DNA from: CAZBUB01 sp046546355 | Lineage (GTDB): Bacteria > Desulfobacterota > Desulfovibrionia > Desulfovibrionales > Desulfothermaceae | Assembly (NCBI GenBank): GCA_046546355.1 | Contig: JBKGXZ010000110.1 | Coordinates: 1-5,471 of the forward strand | Direction: 5' to 3' | Length of the DNA: 5,471 bases | Shown: positions 1 through 5,459 of the stretch, one piece after another | How positions within the stretch are numbered: the first letter of the stretch is position 1 | Layout: each line of letters opens with the position of its first letter | Notes under the pieces: model-generated | The model's database searches: none | What the model saw: only the letters and a program-made list of their open reading frames with translations | What the model was told of the DNA's origin: nothing | Made by a program: the position numbers and the translations under genes

Positions 1-4
1 CTTC

Positions 5-700
5 TCAGCCCTGCTCTTGCAACTCCTGCAGGGCCTGGCGGGCCGCGGCCTGCTCCGCCTTCTTCAGGCTGGATTCCCTGGCGGTGAAGGTCCTGCCGTC
101 AGGCAGGGCCAGCTCCACCTGGTAGGTCTTGGCGTGCTCCGGCCCGAAGCTGTCCTGCAGGGTGTACACTGGCCTAGCCTTAAACAGCTTCTGGGTCAGC
201 TCCTGCAGACTGCTCTTGTAGTCCTTTTTGTCCGGCAGCTCAGGGCTGGAGGGCCAGAGATCCTGGAACAGTCCCAGGATGACCCCCTGGGCACTGTGGT
301 ACCCTGAGTCCAGGAACACCGCCCCGAATACAGATTCCAAAGCGTCGCAGAGCACCGCATCCCGCTCCCTGCCGCCCTGGCTCTCCTCGCCCCGGCCCAG
401 GAAGAGGTGCTCCTGCAGGCCCAGGCCCCGGGCCAGCTCCGCCAATGTGGGCTCGCTGACCAGGCGGGAGCGGATCCTGGTCAGATCCCCCTCCCTGGCC
501 TGGGGAAAGCGCTGGTAAAGCTCTGCAGAGATGCAAAGCTCCAGCACTGCATCTCCCAGGAACTCCAGGCGCTCGTTGTTCTTGGCCTGGCTGTCAGTCT
601 CGTTGGCATAGGAGCTGTGGGTCAGGGCCTGCAGCAACAGGCCCTGTTCCTGGAATTCGTGGCCTATATCCATTTGCAGCTTGTGCAGCTTGTCCTTCAT
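5..700 (-). CDS. rnc: Ribonuclease III
   Basis: Endoribonuclease that cuts double-stranded RNA, in bacteria mainly in rRNA precursor processing and mRNA turnover, in the cytoplasm as a homodimer. The 231-residue product has the usual family length and order: an RNase III domain (about residues 5-150) and a C-terminal double-stranded RNA-binding domain (about 160-228, with the conserved LKKAEQAAA stretch at 212-220). The signature NERLEFLGDAVLEL lies at 42-55. The acidic residues E43, E46, D50, D119 and E122 match E. coli E38, E41, D45, D114 and E117 with a constant offset of five, so the metal site is intact. The start is two bases after the rnhA stop. Its likely ribosome binding site (AGGGAAG) lies within the last rnhA codons, which implies translational coupling. 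An internal Met at residue 10 is a less likely start. This is the last gene of the leftward operon that is visible; the stop is four bases from the window edge. Confidence 0.97.
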   Translation of the reverse strand: MKDKLHKLQMDIGHEFQEQGLLLQALTHSSYANETDSQAKNNERLEFLGDAVLELCISAELYQRFPQAREGDLTRIRSRLVSEPTLAELARGLGLQEHLFLGRGEESQGGRERDAVLCDALESVFGAVFLDSGYHSAQGVILGLFQDLWPSSPELPDKKDYKSSLQELTQKLFKARPVYTLQDSFGPEHAKTYQVELALPDGRTFTARESSLKKAEQAAARQALQELQEQG

Positions 701-702
701 AA

Positions 703-1179
703 CTACTTCCCTGTATCCATGGGCAGATCCTTGCGGGCGGCCTGTTCTTTGGCCAGGCGGTCGCAGAGCTCGTTTTCCTGCTGGCCCTGATGTCCGCGCA
801 GCCAGTGCAGCCGGACCTGGTGCCTGTCCAGAAGCCTCTGCAGTTCTTGCCAGAGATCCTGGTTCTTGACCGGGTTCTTGGCAGCGGTCTGCCAGCCGTT
901 TCTCTGCCAGCGCCTGAGCCAGCCCTTGTGCAGAGCATCGTGCAAATATCTGGAATCCGTATAGAGGTCTACCTGGCAGCTTTTCTTGAGGCTTTTCAGG
1001 CCCTGGATGGCTGCCATGAGCTCCATGCGGTTGTTGGTGGTCCCAGCCAACCCGCCGCTGATCTCCCTTTGGGTTTCGCCCCAGGCCAACACAGCTGCCC
1101 AGCCTCCCGGGCCAGGATTGCCCAGGCAGGAGCCGTCTGTGTAAATGATTACCCGGGGCAGGTCCTGCTTATTCTGCAT
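703..1179 (-). CDS. rnhA: Ribonuclease HI
   Basis: Cleaves the RNA strand of RNA-DNA hybrids, removing R-loops and primer RNA in the cytoplasm. The 158 residues form a single RNase H fold of standard bacterial length. YTDGSCLGNPGPGGWA (13-28) is the first strand and carries D15. NNRMEL (49-54) carries E53, YTDSRY (73-78) carries D75, and WLRGHQGQQENELCDRLA (126-143) carries H130 and D140. These match E. coli D10, E48, D70, H124 and D134, so catalysis should be intact. The basic handle region with several Trp residues (about 85-101) is also present, as in E. coli-type enzymes. The gene overlaps the upstream TPM-like gene by 11 bases and is followed by rnc after two bases. It has the strongest Shine-Dalgarno in the window (AGGAGG), but only three bases separate that motif from the ATG. 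No other start is available before the first catalytic strand. Confidence 0.97.
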   Translation of the reverse strand: MQNKQDLPRVIIYTDGSCLGNPGPGGWAAVLAWGETQREISGGLAGTTNNRMELMAAIQGLKSLKKSCQVDLYTDSRYLHDALHKGWLRRWQRNGWQTAAKNPVKNQDLWQELQRLLDRHQVRLHWLRGHQGQQENELCDRLAKEQAARKDLPMDTGK

Positions 1180-1672
1180 ACTCCTCCTGTTTATGCATCT
1201 TTTGCAGCTGTTGCCAGAGACTGTGCGCGAAGTCCATCAGGCCGCGGGGCCAATCCCCGCTTTGCAGATAGGGCCGGAAATGCTCCTGCTGCAGATAAGC
1301 TACGAAATCCTGGGGCAAGGCCTGCTTGAGCAATGGAGGCAGGGACAGGGCCCATTTTTGGGCCTCCGGCTCCAGGGCCAGGTATATGGCTCCAGGCTCA
1401 GGCTGCATCTCTTGCAGGGCGTTTTGGCCCACTAGCAGCTTGAATTCCAGGTCGAAGTGCTCCTGCAGGGCCTGGGAGAAATCCTGCAGGTGCTCTGTTT
1501 GTTCCTGGGTCAGGCTGTCTGTGCGGTCTTTGATGTTGCCTGCAGGCTCGAGCATTTGCAGACTGTAATCAAAGTTGAGCCAAAACAGCAGCACCACCAG
1601 GGCCAAAACCAGGGCCAGGGCTGCCGGCTTGACCATGCGCAGGACCTGGGAGGTATGCTCCTGTTTAGCCAT
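1169..1672 (-). CDS. Membrane-anchored TPM-like domain protein
   Basis: Small protein of 167 residues without an assigned function. Residues 1-15 are basic and polar, 16-33 form one hydrophobic segment (AALALVLALVVLLFWLNF), and the rest is soluble. The positive charges before the segment (R12, K15) predict the N-terminus inside and the C-terminal domain in the periplasm. The soluble part reads like a divergent TPM domain (YgcG/TPM family). DSLTQEQTEHLQDFSQALQ at 52-70 fits the opening helix, FKLLV at 77-81 and GAIYLAL at 94-100 fit core strands, and ALPQDF (118-123) plus FRPYLQSGDWPRGLMD (132-147) fit the family's late LPD and LPAF..GDY..G region. The glycine-rich GYGLEG stretch typical of the family is missing (LSLPPLL instead), so activity cannot be assumed. 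The gene overlaps the mutase gene by 8 bases (shared ATGGCTAA) and rnhA by 11. Family call is by eye, moderate certainty; existence of the gene is well supported by the tight operon packing. Confidence 0.78.
   Translation of the reverse strand: MAKQEHTSQVLRMVKPAALALVLALVVLLFWLNFDYSLQMLEPAGNIKDRTDSLTQEQTEHLQDFSQALQEHFDLEFKLLVGQNALQEMQPEPGAIYLALEPEAQKWALSLPPLLKQALPQDFVAYLQQEHFRPYLQSGDWPRGLMDFAHSLWQQLQKMHKQEEYAE
1183..1188 (-). promoter_or_regulatory. Strong ribosome binding site of rnhA
   Basis: On the minus strand the sequence reads ACAGGAGGAGT immediately before the ATG at 1179. AGGAGG is a perfect anti-16S match but is only three bases from the start codon, closer than the usual five to nine. 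It lies inside the end of the upstream TPM-like gene, so rnhA translation probably depends on ribosomes finishing or re-initiating there. Confidence 0.6.
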
Positions 1673-3050
1673 GTTTTTCCAGGCTGCTTATAATTTCCTG
1701 CAGGGGCTGTTGCATGAAGTCCCTGATCTCCTGGAGACGCTGCCCAGTCTCTGCTTCGAAGCGCAGCACCAGCACGGGCTGGGTGTTAGAGGCCCTGACC
1801 AGCCCCCAGCCGTCAGGGAAGGTGAGCCGTACTCCGTCAACATCTATCAGCTGGAAGCCGTCTTCCTGGTTTTGGAAGTGCTCCCGCAGCTTTTCCACCG
1901 CCAGGAACTTGAGCTCTTCCGGGCAGTCCATCCTGATCTCCGGGGTGCTGACCACCTGGGGCCAGTCCTGCAGATAGGAGCTAAGGGGCTTCTCGGGGCT
2001 GCTGTCCATTATCAGCAGCAGTCTGAGGGCTGCATAAATAGCGTCGTCATACCCGTAGTAGCCCTCGGCAAAGAACATGTGCCCGCTCATCTCCCCTGCA
2101 AGCAGGGCTCCGGTCTCCTGCATCCTGGCTTTGATCAGGGAGTGTCCGGTCTTGTACATCTCGGAGCTGCCTCTATGGGCCTGGATGTCCTGGTATAGCA
2201 GATGGCTGCACTTGACCTCGCCCAGGACCAGGGCCCCTGGCCTGCGGCTCAAGAGGTCCCTGGCATAGATAGCCAGCAGCCTGTCTCCATAGATAACCTG
2301 TCCCTGCTCGTCCAGGACCCCCAGCCGGTCTCCGTCACCGTCCAGGCCCAGGCCCAGACGGGCTCCGTGCCTGTGGACCTCTGTCCGCATGTCCTGCAGA
2401 TTCTCCTCCAGGGTGGGGTCTGGATGGTGATTGGGAAAATCCGGGTTGGGCTCGCAGAACAGCTCGATGACCTCCGCGCCAATGCGGCGCAGGAGCTGGG
2501 CGCAGAGCAGGCCTGCGCTGCCGTTGCCTCCGTCCACGACTACCCGGAAGGGATTCTGCAGCCTGATGCCCTGGGAGAGCTCCTGCAGATAGTCTGCTCT
2601 GGGATCCCACTCGCAGGCCGTGCCCAGACCCTGGGCAAACTCTCCCTGTTCCATGATTCGTCTTAGATCCTGGATGCTGTCACTGTGGATAGTGTTCTCC
2701 CCGCACCAAATCTTAAAGCCATTGAATTCTGGCGGGTTGTGGCTGGCGGTGATCATCACCCCAGCCTTTTTGCCCAGCTTCTTGATGGCATAGTAGAATA
2801 CCGGGGTGGGGGCCATGGGCAGGAAGATGACCTCCAGCCCGCAGGAGGCCAGGCCCTGCACCAGCCTTTGCTGATATTCCGGTGAGCTGTGCCTGCAGTC
2901 ACGACCCACCACAGCGCTGCCAATGCCTTGGCGCAGGAAGTAGGTCCCACAGGCCTGGCCCAGGCTATGTACCCAATGGGGGTCGAAGTCCTGATCCACG
3001 ATTCCTCTGATGTCGTAGGCCCGAAATACGCTGGAGTTGATCCGGGGCAT
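1665..3050 (-). CDS. Phosphomannomutase/phosphoglucomutase (AlgC type)
   Basis: Alpha-D-phosphohexomutase that interconverts hexose 6-phosphate and 1-phosphate, feeding nucleotide sugars for lipopolysaccharide or exopolysaccharide and glucose storage. The 461 residues match the length of Pseudomonas AlgC (463), and the order of motifs is complete. YDIRG is at 12-16. The phosphoserine loop TASHNP at 101-106 carries S103. The magnesium loop DGDGDR at 237-242 carries D237, D239 and D241. GEVKC (277-281) and KTGHS (300-304) line the active site, the sugar-selecting GEMSGH is at 319-324, and the phosphate-binding RASNTQP is at 419-425. GEMSGH and the overall arrangement favour the dual-specificity PMM/PGM group over GlmM, but substrate preference (mannose or glucose) cannot be fixed from sequence alone. 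It is the first gene of the leftward operon. A good Shine-Dalgarno (GGAG, nine bases before the ATG) supports the start. Symbols such as algC or manB are in use for such genes, so none is assigned. Confidence 0.94.
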   Translation of the reverse strand: MPRINSSVFRAYDIRGIVDQDFDPHWVHSLGQACGTYFLRQGIGSAVVGRDCRHSSPEYQQRLVQGLASCGLEVIFLPMAPTPVFYYAIKKLGKKAGVMITASHNPPEFNGFKIWCGENTIHSDSIQDLRRIMEQGEFAQGLGTACEWDPRADYLQELSQGIRLQNPFRVVVDGGNGSAGLLCAQLLRRIGAEVIELFCEPNPDFPNHHPDPTLEENLQDMRTEVHRHGARLGLGLDGDGDRLGVLDEQGQVIYGDRLLAIYARDLLSRRPGALVLGEVKCSHLLYQDIQAHRGSSEMYKTGHSLIKARMQETGALLAGEMSGHMFFAEGYYGYDDAIYAALRLLLIMDSSPEKPLSSYLQDWPQVVSTPEIRMDCPEELKFLAVEKLREHFQNQEDGFQLIDVDGVRLTFPDGWGLVRASNTQPVLVLRFEAETGQRLQEIRDFMQQPLQEIISSLEKHG

Positions 3051-3059
3051 AATGGCTTT

Positions 3060-3063
3060 CTCC
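3060..3063 (-). promoter_or_regulatory. Ribosome binding site of the phosphohexomutase gene
   Basis: The minus strand reads CCGGAGAAAGCCATT before the ATG at 3050. GGAG is nine bases from the start codon, a normal distance, and it settles the start at the Met of MPRINSSVFRAYDIRG, which is also where family homology begins. Confidence 0.6.
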
Positions 3064-3090
3064 GGCAGAAGTGTTTTAAAGCATGGGGGC

Positions 3091-3118
3091 TAGATAGCTG
3101 CGTTTTGACTGGGGACAA
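3091..3118 (-). promoter_or_regulatory. Possible sigma-70 promoter for the leftward operon
   Basis: On the minus strand TTGTCC (3118-3113) and TATCTA (3096-3091) are separated by 16 bases, matching the -35 and -10 consensus at four and three of six positions. Transcription would start near 3084, giving a leader of roughly 35 bases. Position is sensible but the match is weak; only the need for a promoter in this gap is firm. Confidence 0.25.
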
Positions 3119-3149
3119 TTCTTACTGCTTTTTCCAGGCTCCTGCAAGC

Positions 3150-3180
3150 TTGAGGCAGTGGCCAGTATCGGGGTTTTAAA
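3150..3180 (+). promoter_or_regulatory. Possible promoter for hflKC
   Basis: TTGAGG (3150-3155) and TTTAAA (3175-3180) each match four of six consensus positions but are 19 bases apart, longer than ideal. A second candidate is TTGACC (3187-3192) with TATTGC (3210-3215) at 17 bases, which would start transcription almost at the hflK start codon. Neither is strong. No heat-shock (sigma-32) pair with correct spacing is visible on this strand. Confidence 0.22.
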
Positions 3181-3222
3181 CTTTGCTTGACCCAGCCCCG
3201 GGTCTAGGGTATTGCTGGGCGC

Positions 3223-4332
3223 ATGAACTGGGACTGGGAAAAATTACAGGAAAAGCGGCAAGGGCGAGGTCAGGGAGGCGGAGGCAGCGGCAAACGACCT
3301 CCCGGGCCGGATTGGGAGGCCTGGAAAAGGAAACTACAGAATCTGCCTGGCTTCAGGTTTTCCGGCCTGGGCCTGATTCTCGGGCTGGTGGTCTTGATCT
3401 GGCTGGCCTCTGGCTTTTATATCGTGGATCCGGATCAGGTAGGTGTGGTGCAGCGCTTCGGGGCCTTTACCCGCATCACCCAGCCTGGGCCGCATTTCCA
3501 TCTGCCCTATCCCATAGAACAGGTGAGCACTCCCAGCGTGACCCAGATCAAGAGGCAGGAGATCGGTTTTAGATCCACCTCTGATCCAGATGAGATAGGC
3601 CAAATCGAATACAGGCACGTGCCCAAGGAAGCCCTGATGCTCACCGGGGACGAGAATATTGTAGATGTGCGCTTCATAGTCCAGTACAGGATCAGGGACG
3701 CCCAGAAATACCTGTTCAACATCAGCTCTCCGGAAAAGACGGTCAAGGATGCGGCAGAGGCTGCCATGCGGGATGTGGTCGGCAAAAACGAGATCAATCC
3801 CATCCTGACCACTGCAAAGATGCAGATCCAGAACGAAAGCCAGGCCCTGCTGCAGCAGATGATGAATGACTACAATAGCGGCATCCAGATCAACGCGGTC
3901 AAGCTCCAGGACGTGCACCCTCCCCAGGATGTAATAGAGGCCTTCAGGGACGTGGCCAGCGCCCGCGAGGACCGCAGCAGGCAGATAAACCAGGGCATGG
4001 CCCACCGCAACCAGATCTTGCCCCAGGCTAGGGGCAAGGCGGCCAGCATGACCAACGAGGCGGAGGCCTACAAAGAATCCAAGATCAGGCAGGCCAAGGG
4101 CGAGGCCCAGAGGTTTAAGGATCTGTGGCAGGAGTACTCCCAAGCCGAGGATGTGACCAGGAAGCGCTTCTACCTGGAAACCATGGAAAAGGTCCTGCAG
4201 GACTCAGAGGCCAAGGTCCTCTTCTCCAGGGATGCAGCCCAGCAGGTGGTGCCCTACCTGCCCTTGGAGGAGCTGCGCAGGCCGGGTAGAGTCAAGGACC
4301 AGGCTAAGGAACAGTTGATAGACAGTCCTTAA
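3223..4332 (+). CDS. hflK: HflK, SPFH/band 7 subunit of the FtsH modulator complex
   Basis: Inner-membrane protein that with HflC forms a large cage around the AAA protease FtsH and limits its attack on membrane proteins. The 369 residues show the HflK order. First comes a cytoplasmic N-terminal tail (1-45) rich in Gly, Arg and Pro, with GQGGGGSGKRPPGPD at 16-30. One membrane segment follows at about 46-64. The SPFH domain spans about 65-245 and includes VDPDQVGVVQRFG at 68-80 and the HflK hallmark LMLTGDENIVDV at 138-149. A charged Ala/Glu/Gln/Arg-rich helical stretch (about 245-315) is probably coiled coil. The C-terminal tail (VVPYLPLEEL, 342-351) is shorter than in E. coli HflK (419 residues). 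An in-frame stop at 3205-3207 and the lack of another Met until residue 139 fix the ATG. The ribosome binding site is poor (AGGG, 13 bases upstream). hflC follows after 23 bases, so the two are probably co-transcribed. Confidence 0.96.
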   Translation: MNWDWEKLQEKRQGRGQGGGGSGKRPPGPDWEAWKRKLQNLPGFRFSGLGLILGLVVLIWLASGFYIVDPDQVGVVQRFGAFTRITQPGPHFHLPYPIEQVSTPSVTQIKRQEIGFRSTSDPDEIGQIEYRHVPKEALMLTGDENIVDVRFIVQYRIRDAQKYLFNISSPEKTVKDAAEAAMRDVVGKNEINPILTTAKMQIQNESQALLQQMMNDYNSGIQINAVKLQDVHPPQDVIEAFRDVASAREDRSRQINQGMAHRNQILPQARGKAASMTNEAEAYKESKIRQAKGEAQRFKDLWQEYSQAEDVTRKRFYLETMEKVLQDSEAKVLFSRDAAQQVVPYLPLEELRRPGRVKDQAKEQLIDSP

Positions 4333-4338
4333 AAATAC

Positions 4339-4343
4339 AGGAG
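4339..4343 (+). promoter_or_regulatory. Ribosome binding site of hflC, unusually distant
   Basis: AGGAG lies in the short hflK-hflC gap, 12 bases before the ATG at 4356, which is longer than usual. An in-frame CTG at 4350 is six bases from the motif, the ideal distance, and would add only Leu-Asn to the protein. ATG remains the default choice because CTG starts are rare. Confidence 0.5.
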
Positions 4344-4355
4344 CAAGCCCTGAAT

Positions 4356-5231
4356 ATGGCAGTGCATAAATCCCCTATAGCAGTCATCGTGGTCCTGGCC
4401 CTGTTGCTGCTGGGGATCAGCCAGAGCTTTTACACCGTGGACGAGAAGGAAAGAGGGGTCCTGTTGCAGCTGGGTAAGCCTTTGGGCGAGACAGTGGGCC
4501 CCGGGCTGCATTTTAAGTTGCCCCTTGTCCAGAATGTGGTCAAGTTCGATCACCGGGTGCTGGGCTATGACGCTGAGCCTGCAGAGATTATCACCAAGGA
4601 CAAAAAGAACATGCTGGTGGACAATTACGCCCGCTGGCGTATAGCTGATCCCCTGAAGTTCTACCGCACCGCCAGGACCTATGAAGGAGGGGCCTCCAGG
4701 CTGGACGACCTGGTCTATGCAGAGCTCAGGGTGGAGCTGGGCCGCTACGAATTGGTGGAAATCGTCTCTACAGAGCGCGATGCAATCATGGAAAAGGTCA
4801 CTGATACAGTAATGCAGGAGTTGGAGGATTACGGCATTGAGCTGGTGGATGTACGTATCAAGCGCACTGATCTGCCCAAGGCGAACAGGGAGGCTATTTT
4901 CTCCAGGATGCGCTCCGCCAGGGAGAGGCTGGCCAGGCAGTACCGCTCCGAAGGTGAGGAGGAGATGACCAAGATCAAGGCAGAGGCAGAGCGGGACAGG
5001 GATATCCTTTTGGCTGATGCGGAGCGCGAGGCAGAGATCCTGCGTGGTGAGGGAGATGCCCAGTCCACCGAGATTTACGCCGAAGCCCATAGCAAAGATG
5101 AGGAGTTCTACGCTTTCCTGCGCAGCCTGGATGCCTACGAGAAAAGCTTTGGGAAAAATACCAATCTGGTGCTGAGCCCGGAGTCAGAGTTCTTCAGGTA
5201 CTTTGATAAGGATCCAGAAAGCATGCACTAG
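4356..5231 (+). CDS. hflC: HflC, SPFH/band 7 subunit of the FtsH modulator complex
   Basis: Partner of HflK in the inner-membrane HflKC assembly that controls FtsH-dependent proteolysis; despite old annotations it is not a protease itself. The 291 residues are close to the family's normal length. A membrane segment lies at about 7-24, directly after a very short N-terminus. The SPFH domain (about 25-185) includes VDEKERGVLLQLGKP (28-42), GPGLHFKLP (48-56) and the HflC-typical DVRIKRTDLP (165-174). A highly charged helical stretch with repeated Glu, Ala and Arg (about 185-245) is probably coiled coil. The family's C-terminal signature LSPESEFFRYF is complete at 273-283. The gene lies 23 bases after hflK on the same strand. 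The nearest Shine-Dalgarno is farther from the ATG than usual. Nothing downstream on this strand is coding, so hflC is the last gene of the unit. Confidence 0.96.
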   Translation: MAVHKSPIAVIVVLALLLLGISQSFYTVDEKERGVLLQLGKPLGETVGPGLHFKLPLVQNVVKFDHRVLGYDAEPAEIITKDKKNMLVDNYARWRIADPLKFYRTARTYEGGASRLDDLVYAELRVELGRYELVEIVSTERDAIMEKVTDTVMQELEDYGIELVDVRIKRTDLPKANREAIFSRMRSARERLARQYRSEGEEEMTKIKAEAERDRDILLADAEREAEILRGEGDAQSTEIYAEAHSKDEEFYAFLRSLDAYEKSFGKNTNLVLSPESEFFRYFDKDPESMH

Positions 5232-5340
5232 CCGTTGCCTGGGGCTAGACAGTTATTCATTTGATACCCAGGGTCAGGAAAGGGGCCCCATGACGACCCT
5301 CCCCTGCCCCCTCCCTGGCCAGTTGAGCATAGCACATACT
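5232..5340. other. Non-coding region downstream of hflC
   Basis: No gene or convincing intrinsic terminator is seen in these 109 bases. CCTGGG (5238-5243) and CCCAGG (5267-5272) could pair, but the stem has six pairs, a 23-base loop and no T-tract. GGGGCCCC at 5282-5289 is an 8-base palindrome. The C-rich stretch 5298-5322 resembles one arm of the hairpin farther right (5395-5438). Confidence 0.6.
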
Positions 5341-5352
5341 TGACACCGTGGG
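5341..5352. repeat. Left 12-base terminal inverted repeat
   Basis: TGACACCGTGGG, an exact inverted match of 5460-5471. The base before it is T (CATACT), so a possible target duplication on the left would end in ACT, but its right partner lies outside the window. Confidence 0.75.
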
Positions 5353-5394
5353 TTTATAACATACTGAAAAATAAGGTCTAAGAAACATTATCCC

Positions 5395-5438
5395 AACCAC
5401 CCCTGCCCCTCCTTGCCAAGGAGGGGTAAGGGGTGGTT
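5395..5438. repeat. Strong GC-rich hairpin (REP-like palindrome)
   Basis: The outer stem AACCACCCCT (5395-5404) pairs with AGGGGTGGTT (5429-5438) over 10 bases. The inner stem CCCCTCCTT (5406-5414) pairs with AAGGAGGGG (5418-5426) over nine bases, and the loop is GCC. Only G5405 opposite T5427-A5428 interrupts the helix. Sequences of this CCCCTCCTT/AAGGAGGGG type are, from memory, common dispersed repeats in many bacterial genomes. There is no T-tract on either strand, so it is not a classic intrinsic terminator, although it could block exonucleases at the 3' end of the hflKC mRNA. Confidence 0.8.
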
Positions 5439-5459
5439 GAATGATGACCTCTTCCTTAT

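Larger units (their letters stand above)
3051..3222. other. Divergent intergenic region between the mutase operon and hflKC
   Basis: This 172-base gap separates two divergent transcription units and is the only place in the window where both can be started. It is richer in A and T than the genes, with TTTTAAA at 3074-3080 and again at 3174-3180. It holds the candidate promoters listed separately. No RNA gene, riboswitch fold or clear operator palindrome is apparent by eye. Confidence 0.7.

Noticed and set aside
1575..2198. Open frame of 207 codons on the plus strand opposite the mutase gene, and another of 179 codons at 790-1329 opposite rnhA
   Set aside because: Both are complements of conserved genes with intact catalytic motifs, show no recognisable protein family, and have low-complexity composition.
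5..3050. Very frequent CTGCAG, often as TCCTGCAG, scattered through the leftward genes
   Set aside because: Read on the coding strand it is mostly the codon pair CTG-CAG (Leu-Gln), often followed by a Glu codon, in proteins rich in these residues. Codon preference explains it without a motif such as a Chi-like site.
3084..3112. Possible heat-shock type promoter on the minus strand (CCCCATGC with an AGTCAAA-like upstream box)
   Set aside because: The upstream box matches only four of seven positions, and it points towards the mutase operon and not hflKC, where such control would be expected.
3073..3180. GTTTTAAA occurring twice, at 3073-3080 and 3173-3180, exactly 100 bases apart
   Set aside because: An 8-base AT-rich match in an intergenic region is easily due to chance, and nothing around the two copies is similar.
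3334..4143. Long open frame of 269 codons on the minus strand opposite hflK, and a similar 253-codon frame at 4329-5090 opposite hflC
   Set aside because: They lie antisense to genes with full family motifs, have no recognisable domain, and have the Leu/Gly/His-rich composition expected from the complement of GC-rich coding sequence.
5238..5272. Possible terminator after hflC (CCTGGG pairing with CCCAGG)
   Set aside because: Only six pairs, a 23-base loop and no following T-tract.
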